64,000 nt of DNA from Cupriavidus laharis (GTDB lineage Bacteria; Pseudomonadota; Gammaproteobacteria; Burkholderiales; Burkholderiaceae), in the NCBI RefSeq assembly GCF_914271435.1, contig NZ_CAJZAI010000005.1, forward strand, positions 248,001 to 312,000, given 5' to 3'. The first letter of the stretch is position 1, and each line of letters starts with the position of its first letter. This document shows, piece after piece, positions 45,622-53,773 of the stretch. Below the pieces are notes generated by a model. It was not told where the DNA came from. It did not search any database and saw nothing but the letters and a program-made list of their open reading frames with translations. The translations under genes were made by a program, and so were the position numbers.

Positions 45622-47157
45622 TCAGTCCATCGCGGCATGGGCCACGTCGGCCGGGGCCTCCCGGGCGGGGCGCACCAGCAGGATCAATGGCACGACCAGC
45701 AGCGTGGCGATGAACATCGCCTTGAAATCGTTGAGGTAGGCAATCATCGACGCCTGCTGGGTGATGGCATGGTTTAATGCCGCCAGGTCGACGCGCGAGC
45801 CGTTTGCCACCATCGACTGCAGGTTCGGGTTGTAGACGCTGACATGCGCGGCCAGGTCGGCGTGCGCGACCTGCGTGTTGCGCGTCATCAGCGCCTGGAT
45901 GACCGAGATGCCGATGCTGCTGCCGATATTGCGCACGAGGCTGTAGGTCGCGGTGCCGTCGGCACGCAGGTCCGGCCGCAGCGTGGAAAAGGTCAGCGCG
46001 CTGAGCGGCACGAACACCAGCCCCAGCCCGAAGCCCTGGATCACGCCGGGCCAGACGATGTCGGACATCGACAGGACGATCGTGTAGTGCATCATCTGCC
46101 ACAACGCGAACGCGGAAATCAGGAATCCCGACAAGAGCAGCAGCCGTGCGTCGATGCGGCGCAGCAGGCGGCCCGCCAGCAGCATCGCCACCATGGTGCC
46201 GGCGCCGCTGGGCGCGGTGACAAGGCCGGTGGTGGCCACGGGATACTGCATCAGGCCCTGCAGCATCGGCGGCAGCAGCGCCCGCGTGGCGTACATGACC
46301 GCGCCGATGACAAAGATGAAGCAAGTGCCGGTGGCGAAGTTGCGGTCTTTCAGCAGTTCAAAGCGGAAGAACGATTTCGAACCCGCCGTGGCCGTGTGCA
46401 CAACGAAGTAGGCAAAGCTGACCACTGCCAGCAACGCCTCGATGCGGATTTCCAGCGAGCTGAACCAGTCGAGCTGCTCGCCGCGGTCCAGCATGGCCTG
46501 CAGCGCGCCGATGGCCAGGCTCAGCGTGGCAAAGCCGAACGCGTCGAACCTGACCTCGCGGCGCGGCGCCTTGCCGGGCAGGAAGGACATGACCCCGAAC
46601 ATCGCGAAGGCGCCGATCGGCACGTTGATGAAAAACACCCAGCGCCAGTTGTAGCTGTCGGTCAGCCAGCCGCCCAGCGTGGGGCCGAGGATCGGGCCGA
46701 CCATCACGCCCATGCCCCACACAGCCATGGCCTGCCCCTGGCGCGATGGCGGGTTGATGTCGAGCAGGATGGACTGCGACAGCGGCACCAGCGAGGCGCC
46801 GAAGATGCCTTGCAGCAGGCGTGCGGCAACCATCTGCGGCAGCGTCTCGGCCAGGCCGCAGAAGGCCGAGGCCACGGTGAAGCCGCCGATGGCGATCAGC
46901 AGCAGCTTTTTCACGCCAAGGCGGTCGGACAACCACCCGGTCAGCGGCGTGGCGATGGCCGCCGCCACGATGTACGAGGTCAGCACCCACGTGATCTCGT
47001 CCTGCGAGGCCGACAGCGTGCCCTGCATATGCGGCAGCGCAACGTTGGCAATCGTGCTGTCGAGGGTCTGGATCAGCGTTGCCAGCATGATCGAGACCGT
47101 GATCATCGGCCGGTTCAGCGGCCTGTCTGAGCCGGCCTGCCGGGCAAGGGAGGACAT
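45622..47157 (-). CDS. DHA2-family multidrug efflux MFS transporter (EmrB/QacA type)
   Basis: A 511-residue protein with about 14 transmembrane helices. Motifs LDSTIANVALPHMQGTLSASQDEITWVLTSYIVAAAIATPLTGWLSDRLGVKKLLL and the C-motif region WGMGVMVGPILGPTLGGWL are those of DHA2 antiporters. The ATG at 47157 begins just before the first helix. No membrane-fusion partner gene (emrA) is adjacent. It is divergent from a MarR gene with a shared palindrome, the common layout for regulated drug efflux. Confidence 0.9.
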   Translation of the reverse strand: MSSLARQAGSDRPLNRPMITVSIMLATLIQTLDSTIANVALPHMQGTLSASQDEITWVLTSYIVAAAIATPLTGWLSDRLGVKKLLLIAIGGFTVASAFCGLAETLPQMVAARLLQGIFGASLVPLSQSILLDINPPSRQGQAMAVWGMGVMVGPILGPTLGGWLTDSYNWRWVFFINVPIGAFAMFGVMSFLPGKAPRREVRFDAFGFATLSLAIGALQAMLDRGEQLDWFSSLEIRIEALLAVVSFAYFVVHTATAGSKSFFRFELLKDRNFATGTCFIFVIGAVMYATRALLPPMLQGLMQYPVATTGLVTAPSGAGTMVAMLLAGRLLRRIDARLLLLSGFLISAFALWQMMHYTIVLSMSDIVWPGVIQGFGLGLVFVPLSALTFSTLRPDLRADGTATYSLVRNIGSSIGISVIQALMTRNTQVAHADLAAHVSVYNPNLQSMVANGSRVDLAALNHAITQQASMIAYLNDFKAMFIATLLVVPLILLVRPAREAPADVAHAAMD

Positions 47158-47184
47158 GGAAGCGTGGGGGGGGCTGTTTGATTG

Positions 47185-47198
47185 ATAAGCGTGCTTAT
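47185..47198. promoter_or_regulatory. Palindrome ATAAGC-GT-GCTTAT, candidate MarR operator
   Basis: A perfect 14-base palindrome lies 28 bases upstream of the efflux gene start and 85 bases upstream of the divergent marR start, in an AT-rich patch (TTGATAAGC...TTATTATA). Its position between the two genes fits a shared operator. Confidence 0.65.
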
Positions 47199-47282
47199 TA
47201 TATGGCTGGCCAGTACGCGGTGGGCTCCCTGGCTCATGTGTCGGCCCGTTCACTGCCATGGTTCTTGGGCTATAGTCGCGCG

Positions 47283-47726
47283 ATGGAATCGGAATCCGAA
47301 AAACGCCTTGGCTTCCTGGTGACCGACGTGGGCCGCTTGTGCGGCAAGCGCTTCGATGACCTGGCGAAGTCCACGCTGGACCTCACGCGCGCGCAGTGCC
47401 GCGCGCTCGCCTACCTGGCCCATCATGGCGAGATCAACCAGGCCAGCCTGGCCGACATCCTGGACGTGGCGCCGATCTCGGCGGGCCGCCTGCTGGACCG
47501 CATGGAAGAGGGCGGCTGGATCTTGCGCCGGCCCAACCCGGACGATCGCCGCGAGCGCCTGGTGCAGATGACCGCCAAGGCCCGCAAGGCGCTCGACCAG
47601 GCGCGTCGGGTGGGCGACGAGATCGCCGCGGAAGCCCTGCGTGGCTTTACGCCGCAGGAGCACGACCAGCTGATTGCCCTGCTGCAGCGCATGCGTGCCA
47701 ACCTGGCGGACGCGGTGGAGCGCTGA
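47283..47726 (+). CDS. MarR-family regulator of the divergent efflux pump
   Basis: A 147-residue MarR protein. The HTH reads LTRAQCRALAYLAHHGEINQASLADILDVAPISAGRLLDRMEEGGWILRRPNPDDRRERLVQMTAKA, with the wing DDRRER. The frame is open from 47178 but the start is set at 47283 (MESESEK), since the earlier part overlaps the operator. It probably represses the DHA2 pump gene and itself. The CDF gene starts 6 bases after its stop, so the two may be one transcript. Confidence 0.92.
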   Translation: MESESEKRLGFLVTDVGRLCGKRFDDLAKSTLDLTRAQCRALAYLAHHGEINQASLADILDVAPISAGRLLDRMEEGGWILRRPNPDDRRERLVQMTAKARKALDQARRVGDEIAAEALRGFTPQEHDQLIALLQRMRANLADAVER

Positions 47727-47732
47727 ACTGCC

Positions 47733-48674
47733 ATGCCCATCCAGAATCCTCCCGCCGGCCCGTCCGCGGACGCACACGCTGACTACCTCGCCGGCCGGCG
47801 CAGCACGCTGGTCAGCGTTGCCGTCAATATCGGCCTGAGCCTGGCCCAGGCAGCGGCCGGCCTGTGGGCGGGCTCGCAGGCGCTGCTCGCCGACGCGCTG
47901 CACTCGCTGTCCGACCTGGTGTCCGACTTCGTCGTCCTGCTGGCCGGACACCATGGCCGCAAGGACCCGGACACCGACCACCCGTACGGCCACTACCGCT
48001 ACGAAACCGCCGCCTCGCTGGTGCTGGGCTGCCTGCTGCTTGCGGTCGGGCTGGGCATGCTGTGGTCGGCGGTCGGCAAGATACAGCATCCACAGGGTGC
48101 CCAGGCGGTCAAGCCGATCGCACTATGGGTGGCCGTGGTGGCGCTGCTGTCCAAGGAACTGCTGTTCCGCTACATGCTGGCCGTGGCCAAGCGGGTGCGA
48201 TCGGGCATGCTGGTGGCCAATGCCTGGCACGCGCGCTCGGACGCCGCGTCGTCGCTGGTGGTGGCGCTGGGCATCGGCGGCAACCTGCTTGGCTACCACG
48301 TGCTGGACCCGGTGGCGGCGCTCGTGGTGGGCTTGATGGTGGCGCGCATGGGCTGGAAGTTCGGGTGGGATGCGCTCCACGACCTGATGGACCGTGCCGC
48401 CGATGCCGAAACCGTTGAGGCCATCCGGCATACGATGCTCGACACGCCCGGCGTGCAGGGCGTGCATGACCTGCGCACACGCAAGATGGGCGACCAGGTG
48501 CTGGTAGACGTGCATCTCGAAATCGATGCGAACCTGACCGTGGCCGAGGGCCACGCCATCGCTGCCGAAGCGCACCGCCGCACCATGGCCAGCCACAACG
48601 TGCTGAGCGTGATGACGCACGTCGACCCCGTATACGTCTCCAAGGAAGTCTCTGCAGCGGCAGCCAGTCGTTGA
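47733..48674 (+). CDS. Cation diffusion facilitator family metal transporter
   Basis: A 313-residue CDF protein with six transmembrane helices and a C-terminal cytoplasmic metallochaperone-like domain. Metal-site motifs are LLADALHSLSDLVSDFVVLLAGHHGRKDPDTDHPYGHYRYE in helix 2 and loop, and NAWHARSDAASSLVV in helix 5. The first-site residue pattern (SxxxD / HxxxD) fits Fe(II)/Zn(II) exporters such as FieF. It follows marR by 6 bases. Confidence 0.92.
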   Translation: MPIQNPPAGPSADAHADYLAGRRSTLVSVAVNIGLSLAQAAAGLWAGSQALLADALHSLSDLVSDFVVLLAGHHGRKDPDTDHPYGHYRYETAASLVLGCLLLAVGLGMLWSAVGKIQHPQGAQAVKPIALWVAVVALLSKELLFRYMLAVAKRVRSGMLVANAWHARSDAASSLVVALGIGGNLLGYHVLDPVAALVVGLMVARMGWKFGWDALHDLMDRAADAETVEAIRHTMLDTPGVQGVHDLRTRKMGDQVLVDVHLEIDANLTVAEGHAIAAEAHRRTMASHNVLSVMTHVDPVYVSKEVSAAAASR

Positions 48675-49039
48675 GCCGCCTGTGGATATCCGCAACCCCT
48701 TCTGGGGATAACCGGAGGGGAAAGCTGTGGTTGGTCTGGGGGCGTGCTGTGGGCCGTATACGCACAACTTTTCGGCGTCGGCCGGGCACGTATACCGTCG
48801 CGCCGGGATATCCGGGTACAACCGACACCAGCCCATAGGGTTGTCTTTCCTGCAACCCGCTGATCACAAAGGGAAAAAGCCGGTTATCCACGGCTGCCAA
48901 GGCCGTTTACCTACTACTACTATTTATGTATACGTAAACAGTATTAAAGAAAGTGGTTGGATCATTTCTCGGGAACGTATACCGGCGCGAGCCTGCACCT
49001 CCGTGCCCGTATACCTCCGGCTCGCTGCCTTAACCTGCC
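48675..49039. other. Convergent intergenic region with five GTATAC palindromes and DnaA-box-like words
   Basis: GTATAC begins at 48756, 48790, 48928, 48977 and 49009; four of the five read CGTATAC on the plus strand and the other reads CGTATAC on the minus strand. TGTGGATAT (48681) and TTATCCACG (48884) each differ by one base from the DnaA box. GTTTAC (48905) and GTAAAC (48934) form a dyad in an AT-rich patch. Both flanking genes end here, so an ordinary promoter is not expected. Function is unknown. Confidence 0.6.
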
Positions 49040-49666
49040 TTAACGCGGCACCTTGAACGCCTTGCGCGCGCGCAGCGCTTCGGCCCTGGCCCAGCACCCG
49101 TCCTGATGGTCGTTGACCAGCCCCATCGCCTGCATCAGCGCGTACATCGTGGTCGGCCCGACGAAGCGCCAGCCGCGCCGCTTCAGGTCCTTCGACAGCG
49201 CTGCCGATTCCGGCGAAGTCGCCATGGTGCGCAGCACTTCGGGTGTCAGAACCTTGGGCCGGCTGGCCGGGTCGGGCTCGTAGCGCCAGAAGTAGGCCGC
49301 CAGCGACGATTCCGTTTCCAGCAGCTCCGCTGCACGCTGCGCATTGTTGATGGCGGCTTCAATCTTGCCCCGGTGGCGCACGATGCCGGCATCGCCCAGC
49401 AGGCGCTGGATGTCGCGCTCGCCGAAGCGGGCCACCTTCTCGATATTGAAATTGGCAAACGCCTTGCGGAAGGCCTCGCGCTTGCGCAGGATGGTCAGCC
49501 AGCTCAGGCCGGCCTGGAAGCCTTCAAGGCAGAGCTTTTCAAACAGTCGCCGGTCGTCGCCGACGGGATAGCCCCATTCGTTGTCGTGGTAATGGCAATA
49601 GTCTTCCAGCGTGCCGCACCAGCCGCAGCGCACGCGTTCCGCGGCGGCTTCCTGTTTGCTTGTCAT
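49040..49666 (-). CDS. tag: DNA-3-methyladenine glycosylase I
   Basis: A 208-residue base-excision repair glycosylase. The start RCGWCGTLEDYCHYHDNEWGYPVGDDRRLFEKLCLEGFQAGLSW is the Tag signature, with the zinc cysteine and histidine in CGWC and YCHYHDNEWG; the remaining zinc ligands would be near the C-terminus (VNDHQDGCWAR). It removes 3-methyladenine from alkylated DNA. It stands alone on the minus strand. Confidence 0.95.
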   Translation of the reverse strand: MTSKQEAAAERVRCGWCGTLEDYCHYHDNEWGYPVGDDRRLFEKLCLEGFQAGLSWLTILRKREAFRKAFANFNIEKVARFGERDIQRLLGDAGIVRHRGKIEAAINNAQRAAELLETESSLAAYFWRYEPDPASRPKVLTPEVLRTMATSPESAALSKDLKRRGWRFVGPTTMYALMQAMGLVNDHQDGCWARAEALRARKAFKVPR

Positions 49667-49812
49667 GCGTGCCTTTCCATGGCCCGGAGTTTGTCATGGC
49701 CGGCGGCGCGCTTGCGCGGCACCGGCGCCCGCCGGTGATCATGCACCGGACAAGCCTGTTGGGGAAGGCCGGAATCGGACATGCGGATGCCCCACTGGCT
49801 TGCGGGCATGGT

Positions 49813-50808
49813 TCAGAAACTTGCCGCGAGTCCCAGCGAAACCCCGGACACGTTATTGCCGAACACGTACCGCACCACCGCGCGGATCCGCGTGACGAAG
49901 ACCTCATGGGCACTTGTGTCCAGCTCCAGCCCGGTGCCGAGTGTGGTCAGGTAGTTGAAGCCGAGCACGCCGGCCTGGCTGCCCAGGTAGTGCGAATGGG
50001 ACAGTTCCAGCACATAGCGCACGGGACGGTCCAGCGCGTGCATGCCCGTTGGCGCGCGCCAGCGGGCATACAGGTTGGCGGTCTGCGCGGTAGCCGTGCC
50101 CGTGACCCCGTCGGACGAGCCGCCAAAGCTCTGCAAGTGGATATTGGTGTAGCGCAGTTCCAGGTCGATCTCGTACTTGTCGCGATAGTGCTCCCAGTCG
50201 AGCATGACCGAGCCGCCCAGGCCGTAGGCATTCAGCGATCCGTGCTCAAGGAAGTCGATGCTGCGGTCAGTCCTCTGCTCGATCACGAGTTCGCCTACCC
50301 TCAGGTCGCTGGAGACATTGCCGAGCGAGGCGTTGAAGATGGGCCGGAACACGAGTTCCTTGTTCTCGGTCAGCGGGAAGTCCCAGCCGACGCCGATGGT
50401 GCCGGAAAACGTGTTCCACCTGACGGGCAGGCTGCGGGACTCGGCGCCATTGGTGGCAACGAAGGTCGGGTCGTAGCGGCTGTAGGCGATCGCCCCTTCC
50501 AGGTAGAGCGGGAACGACTTGCTCCAGGTGAAACCGCCACCCAATTGCCACATGAAGACGCCGGGGTTGTCGGTGGCGGCATTGTTGATGGACAACGAAC
50601 TGGAAGCGAGGTCCGGCACGACCGAGTACGACATCAGTGTGAGTACGCCGTTGGCGTGCTTCTGCACATTGGTGCCGATGACCTGGAACCCCGGCGAGCC
50701 TTGTGCCTGTGCCCGTGCCTGCCCCGGCAGCAGCCAGAGCGGACCCGAGATGGCCAGGCAGGCCGGCAGGGCAGCCGCTGCCCTGCGAAGTAGCTGGAAT
50801 GCGGACAT
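49813..50808 (-). CDS. Outer-membrane beta-barrel protein, autotransporter-barrel-like
   Basis: A 331-residue exported protein. A signal peptide (residues about 1-35, ending ARAQAQ) is followed by alternating strands such as FMWQLGGGFTWSKSFPLYLEGAIAYSRYDPTF and VRYVLELSHSHYLG; the chain ends LGLAASF with the C-terminal phenylalanine recognised by the BAM complex. No passenger domain is present, so it resembles solitary autotransporter-like barrels. The ATG at 50808 is used; the frame is open to 50913. Function is unknown. Confidence 0.8.
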   Translation of the reverse strand: MSAFQLLRRAAAALPACLAISGPLWLLPGQARAQAQGSPGFQVIGTNVQKHANGVLTLMSYSVVPDLASSSLSINNAATDNPGVFMWQLGGGFTWSKSFPLYLEGAIAYSRYDPTFVATNGAESRSLPVRWNTFSGTIGVGWDFPLTENKELVFRPIFNASLGNVSSDLRVGELVIEQRTDRSIDFLEHGSLNAYGLGGSVMLDWEHYRDKYEIDLELRYTNIHLQSFGGSSDGVTGTATAQTANLYARWRAPTGMHALDRPVRYVLELSHSHYLGSQAGVLGFNYLTTLGTGLELDTSAHEVFVTRIRAVVRYVFGNNVSGVSLGLAASF

Positions 50809-50967
50809 TCGAGTTGCCGGGTAGGGTTCCGAAGCCGGCGCCATGCTGCGCGCGCCGCACCCGAGGAGCATTCTAGCGACGGATGCCGCAGCCCGGAGGG
50901 GCTTCGGGCGCACGCACGAATCTTTTCAGATCACCCGTCGCAAGACTTGCACACGAGGATGGCGCAG

Positions 50968-51399
50968 CTATCCCGCGTGATGGTGGCGAGGCGGGTTCGG
51001 TGCCGTGTCCGGCTCGGCCTGCGGTGGCCGTGCGGCGCGCCTGCGCGAGAGCCACAACAGCGCGGCGCTGGCCAGCCAGCCGGCCACGAAGACCGTATCC
51101 CCGGCATGGTTGAGCCAGTAAGAGGCGCCCGGCGTACCGAAGATGCCGGCCAGCACAGCGGCCGGCAACCGCGCGATGATCCACAGCGCGACGGCCGGCG
51201 CGCTGGCGTACGCGCCGGGTTGCCACCAGTGTCCGGGGATCGGTGTTGGCCGCCTGTGGCGGCGCGGGATGCGCTGTACCACGAAACTCTCCCTCCCGCC
51301 GTGCGCTTGCTGGCGAGGCATGCTTTTTGGGTGGCGCGTGGTGCTCGTCGCGGCACCGCGGCGAGCCGGAACAGGCTCCCCGTAGGCATCGTATGCCAT
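50968..51399 (-). CDS. Putative two-helix membrane protein, unknown
   Basis: A 143-residue protein with a basic, polar N-terminal 65 residues and two hydrophobic helices (AVALWIIARLPAAVLAGIFG at about 72-91 and DTVFVAGWLASAALLWLSRR at about 103-122), ending in a histidine-containing tail. The open frame continues to 51573 but that part would overlap the divergent dioxygenase promoter; 51399 is chosen as the start with a weak AGGA site. No family recognised and overlapping frames on both strands make this a tentative gene. Confidence 0.5.
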   Translation of the reverse strand: MAYDAYGEPVPARRGAATSTTRHPKSMPRQQAHGGRESFVVQRIPRRHRRPTPIPGHWWQPGAYASAPAVALWIIARLPAAVLAGIFGTPGASYWLNHAGDTVFVAGWLASAALLWLSRRRAARPPQAEPDTAPNPPRHHHAG

Positions 51400-51571
51400 T
51401 CCTGTGGTGCGCGTACGCAGGCGGCCCAGGCGCTGTGTGGGCCACCCCACGATGGCCGCCGACCGGCCGTTCAAGTTTTTTGCACGAACTGTCCGTAAAA
51501 CCGGTCGGCAACGGAGCCGCTTCTTTGCCAAACTTCCTTCAGGACACGAAAAGCTTTGAAGGTGAGTTGCC

Positions 51572-52459
51572 ATGCTTCCCTCGATCTACATCTCGCACGG
51601 TTCGCCGATGCTGGCCATCGACCCGGGCCCGACCGGGGCCATTTTTGACGCGCTCGGCGCCAGCCTGCGCGCGCAGCGGCCGCGTGCGGTGCTGGTGGTG
51701 TCGGCGCACTGGATCTACAGCACGCTGGCGGTCGGCACGCGCGAACGGCAGGAAGCCTGGCACGACTTCGGCGGCTTTCCGCGTGAACTCTACGCGCTGC
51801 GCTACGATGCGCCGGGCTCGCCCGAGCTGGCCGCGCGCGTCAAGACGCTGGTCGAGGCCGTGCACATTCCGGGCGCGGGATTTGTCGGGCTCGACGAAGA
51901 GCGCCCGCTGGACCACGGTGCCTGGATGCCGATGCGGCACTTCTTCCCGGACGCTGATATCCCCGTGGTGCAGCTCGCGCTGAATCCCTACCTGTCGCCC
52001 GCCACGCAGATCGACATCGGCCGCGCGCTGGCGCCGCTGCGCGCGGAAGGCGTGCTGGTGCTCGCATCGGGCAGCTTCACGCACAACTTGCAGGAAGTAT
52101 TCGGCGGAGGCCGGCGCGCACAGCACGGCGCGGCCACCGAGCCGTATGTCGATGCCTTCCGCAACTGGATGCTCGACGCGCTCGACGAGGCGCTGGCGAC
52201 GGGCGATACCAGCCGCATCGCCGACTACCGTGCCCAGGCGCCGCACGCGCGCCGCGCGCATCCGACCGACGAGCACCTGCTGCCGTTCTATGTGGCGCTG
52301 GGTGCGGCGCTTGGTCCGCGCGAGGCCGAGGGCGGGCAGGTACCGGCCGATGTGGCGCGCATTGCCGACGAAGTCACCTACGGCGTGCTGGCCATGGACA
52401 CCTTCGTGTTCAACGGCCTCGGTGCCGGCGCGCGGCCGCCCGTGCGCGCCGCGGCCTGA
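51572..52459 (+). CDS. LigB-family extradiol dioxygenase (YgiD / 4,5-DOPA dioxygenase type)
   Basis: A 295-residue class III extradiol dioxygenase. Metal ligands are expected in YISHGSPML (His9), VVSAHWIYST and GSFTHNLQ; the closing segment VTYGVLAMDTFVFNG is shared with YgiD. These enzymes cleave catechols such as DOPA between or beside the hydroxyls, zinc- or iron-dependent. GAAGGTGAG precedes the ATG. It is not in an aromatic-degradation operon. Confidence 0.9.
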   Translation: MLPSIYISHGSPMLAIDPGPTGAIFDALGASLRAQRPRAVLVVSAHWIYSTLAVGTRERQEAWHDFGGFPRELYALRYDAPGSPELAARVKTLVEAVHIPGAGFVGLDEERPLDHGAWMPMRHFFPDADIPVVQLALNPYLSPATQIDIGRALAPLRAEGVLVLASGSFTHNLQEVFGGGRRAQHGAATEPYVDAFRNWMLDALDEALATGDTSRIADYRAQAPHARRAHPTDEHLLPFYVALGAALGPREAEGGQVPADVARIADEVTYGVLAMDTFVFNGLGAGARPPVRAAA

Positions 52460-52462
52460 CGT

Positions 52463-53671
52463 CTATCCCTTGCGCGCGGGCAGATAGCGCCGCGCCGAGC
52501 GGGCACCTGCCAGCGCGATCCAGCCCATGGTCAGCGCCACCACGGCCAGCCCTGCACGCAGGCTGGCCAGGTGCGCCACGCCGCCGATCAGCACCGGTCC
52601 CAATAGCAGCCCCAAGTACGCAAAGCGCGCCACGCGCGCAATGGCTTCGGCCGGGGCCACGCCTGGCAGGCGGGAGGCCACCACGAAGAAGATCGGCACC
52701 ATGTTGGCGGCGCCGAGCCCCATCATGCTGAATCCGACCAGCGCGGCCACGGGCACCGGCATGGCCAGCGCCAACACGATGCCGGCAAAGCCCAGCCACG
52801 CGCTCGCGGTCAGTGTGCCCGCCTCGCCCCAGCGCGCGCGCAGGCGGTCGCCGCCGAAGCGCCCGCAGGCCATCCCGCCCGAGAATGCCGCGTAGCCGAA
52901 GCTGATCCAGCCTGCCGGCGCCACGGCGACATCGCGCATATAGACGCTGGACCAGTCGTACATCGCGCCCTCGCCGATGAGTCCCAGGAATGCCAGCAGC
53001 CCGAGCAGCCACAGCGCGCGCACTGCATGGTCGCGATGGTGGCCGGCCGAAGGCAGCACCGGGTGGTCGGCCAATAGCCCCGGGGCCGTGCCCAGGGCAA
53101 CTGCCGCGGTCAGGCCTGCCATCATCGCCGCATGGACCAGCGGCGGCACGCCCAGCGACAGCATCAGCCCGCCGAACGCCGCGCCGGTCATGCCGCCGAG
53201 GCTGAACATGCCATGCAGTGCGGACATCACGGGCCGGGTACGGCTGGCTTCCACGGTTGCGGCCTGTGCATTCATGCCTACGTCGAACGCGGCGTTGGCC
53301 ATGCCGAAGGCCAGCAGGGCCGGCAGCAGCAGGCGGAAGTCGGGCATGGCCAGGATCGTCACCGTTGCCAGCGCGTAGGCAAGGCCGCTGGCCATCGACG
53401 CCCGCGCGCTGCCCACGCGCGCGACCCAGCGCCCGACGGGACCCATCGCGGCGATGGCGCCGCCGGCCACGGCCAGCATGGCGAAGGACAGCATCGCGTC
53501 GGACAGGCCGAAGCGCGCCTTGATGGTCGGAATATGCACGCCCCACGTCGCGAACGTGGCGCCATTGACGAAGAACAGCGCCATGGTGCCCCGGGTGGCT
53601 CGGGCCACGCGGCCGGGAGATGCATTGGAAACGGTGGGCGGCGACGATACGCCGGGACTCGACTCGGACAT
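52463..53671 (-). CDS. MFS transporter
   Basis: A 402-residue major-facilitator protein with about 12 helices, beginning TMALFFVNGATFATWGVHIPTIKARFGLSDAMLSFAMLAVAGGAIAAMGPVGRWVARVGSARA. It resembles the YbjJ-like/fucose-permease-related group with no assigned substrate. The ATG at 53671 (MSESSPG) is used rather than 53725. It converges with the dioxygenase gene (3-base gap) and follows another MFS gene on the same strand after 102 bases. Confidence 0.87.
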   Translation of the reverse strand: MSESSPGVSSPPTVSNASPGRVARATRGTMALFFVNGATFATWGVHIPTIKARFGLSDAMLSFAMLAVAGGAIAAMGPVGRWVARVGSARASMASGLAYALATVTILAMPDFRLLLPALLAFGMANAAFDVGMNAQAATVEASRTRPVMSALHGMFSLGGMTGAAFGGLMLSLGVPPLVHAAMMAGLTAAVALGTAPGLLADHPVLPSAGHHRDHAVRALWLLGLLAFLGLIGEGAMYDWSSVYMRDVAVAPAGWISFGYAAFSGGMACGRFGGDRLRARWGEAGTLTASAWLGFAGIVLALAMPVPVAALVGFSMMGLGAANMVPIFFVVASRLPGVAPAEAIARVARFAYLGLLLGPVLIGGVAHLASLRAGLAVVALTMGWIALAGARSARRYLPARKG

Positions 53672-53773
53672 GATGGGAACTGCATGCCGCGAGCGGGGAG
53701 GCGCGGCTTGTGGCAAAGGTGGCATTGTCCCGCATTGCCGTGATGGCCGTATGAAGCGGGACGGGGACCGGCG

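Noticed and set aside
48675-49039. Chromosomal replication origin
   Set aside because: DnaA-box-like words are present but only two, each with a mismatch, and no dnaA, rnpA, parAB or repA gene is near.
50873-51511. 212-residue minus-strand frame overlapping the two-helix protein gene
   Set aside because: It is Arg/Pro-rich without helices or family pattern; the frame ending at 50968 has clear membrane segments instead.
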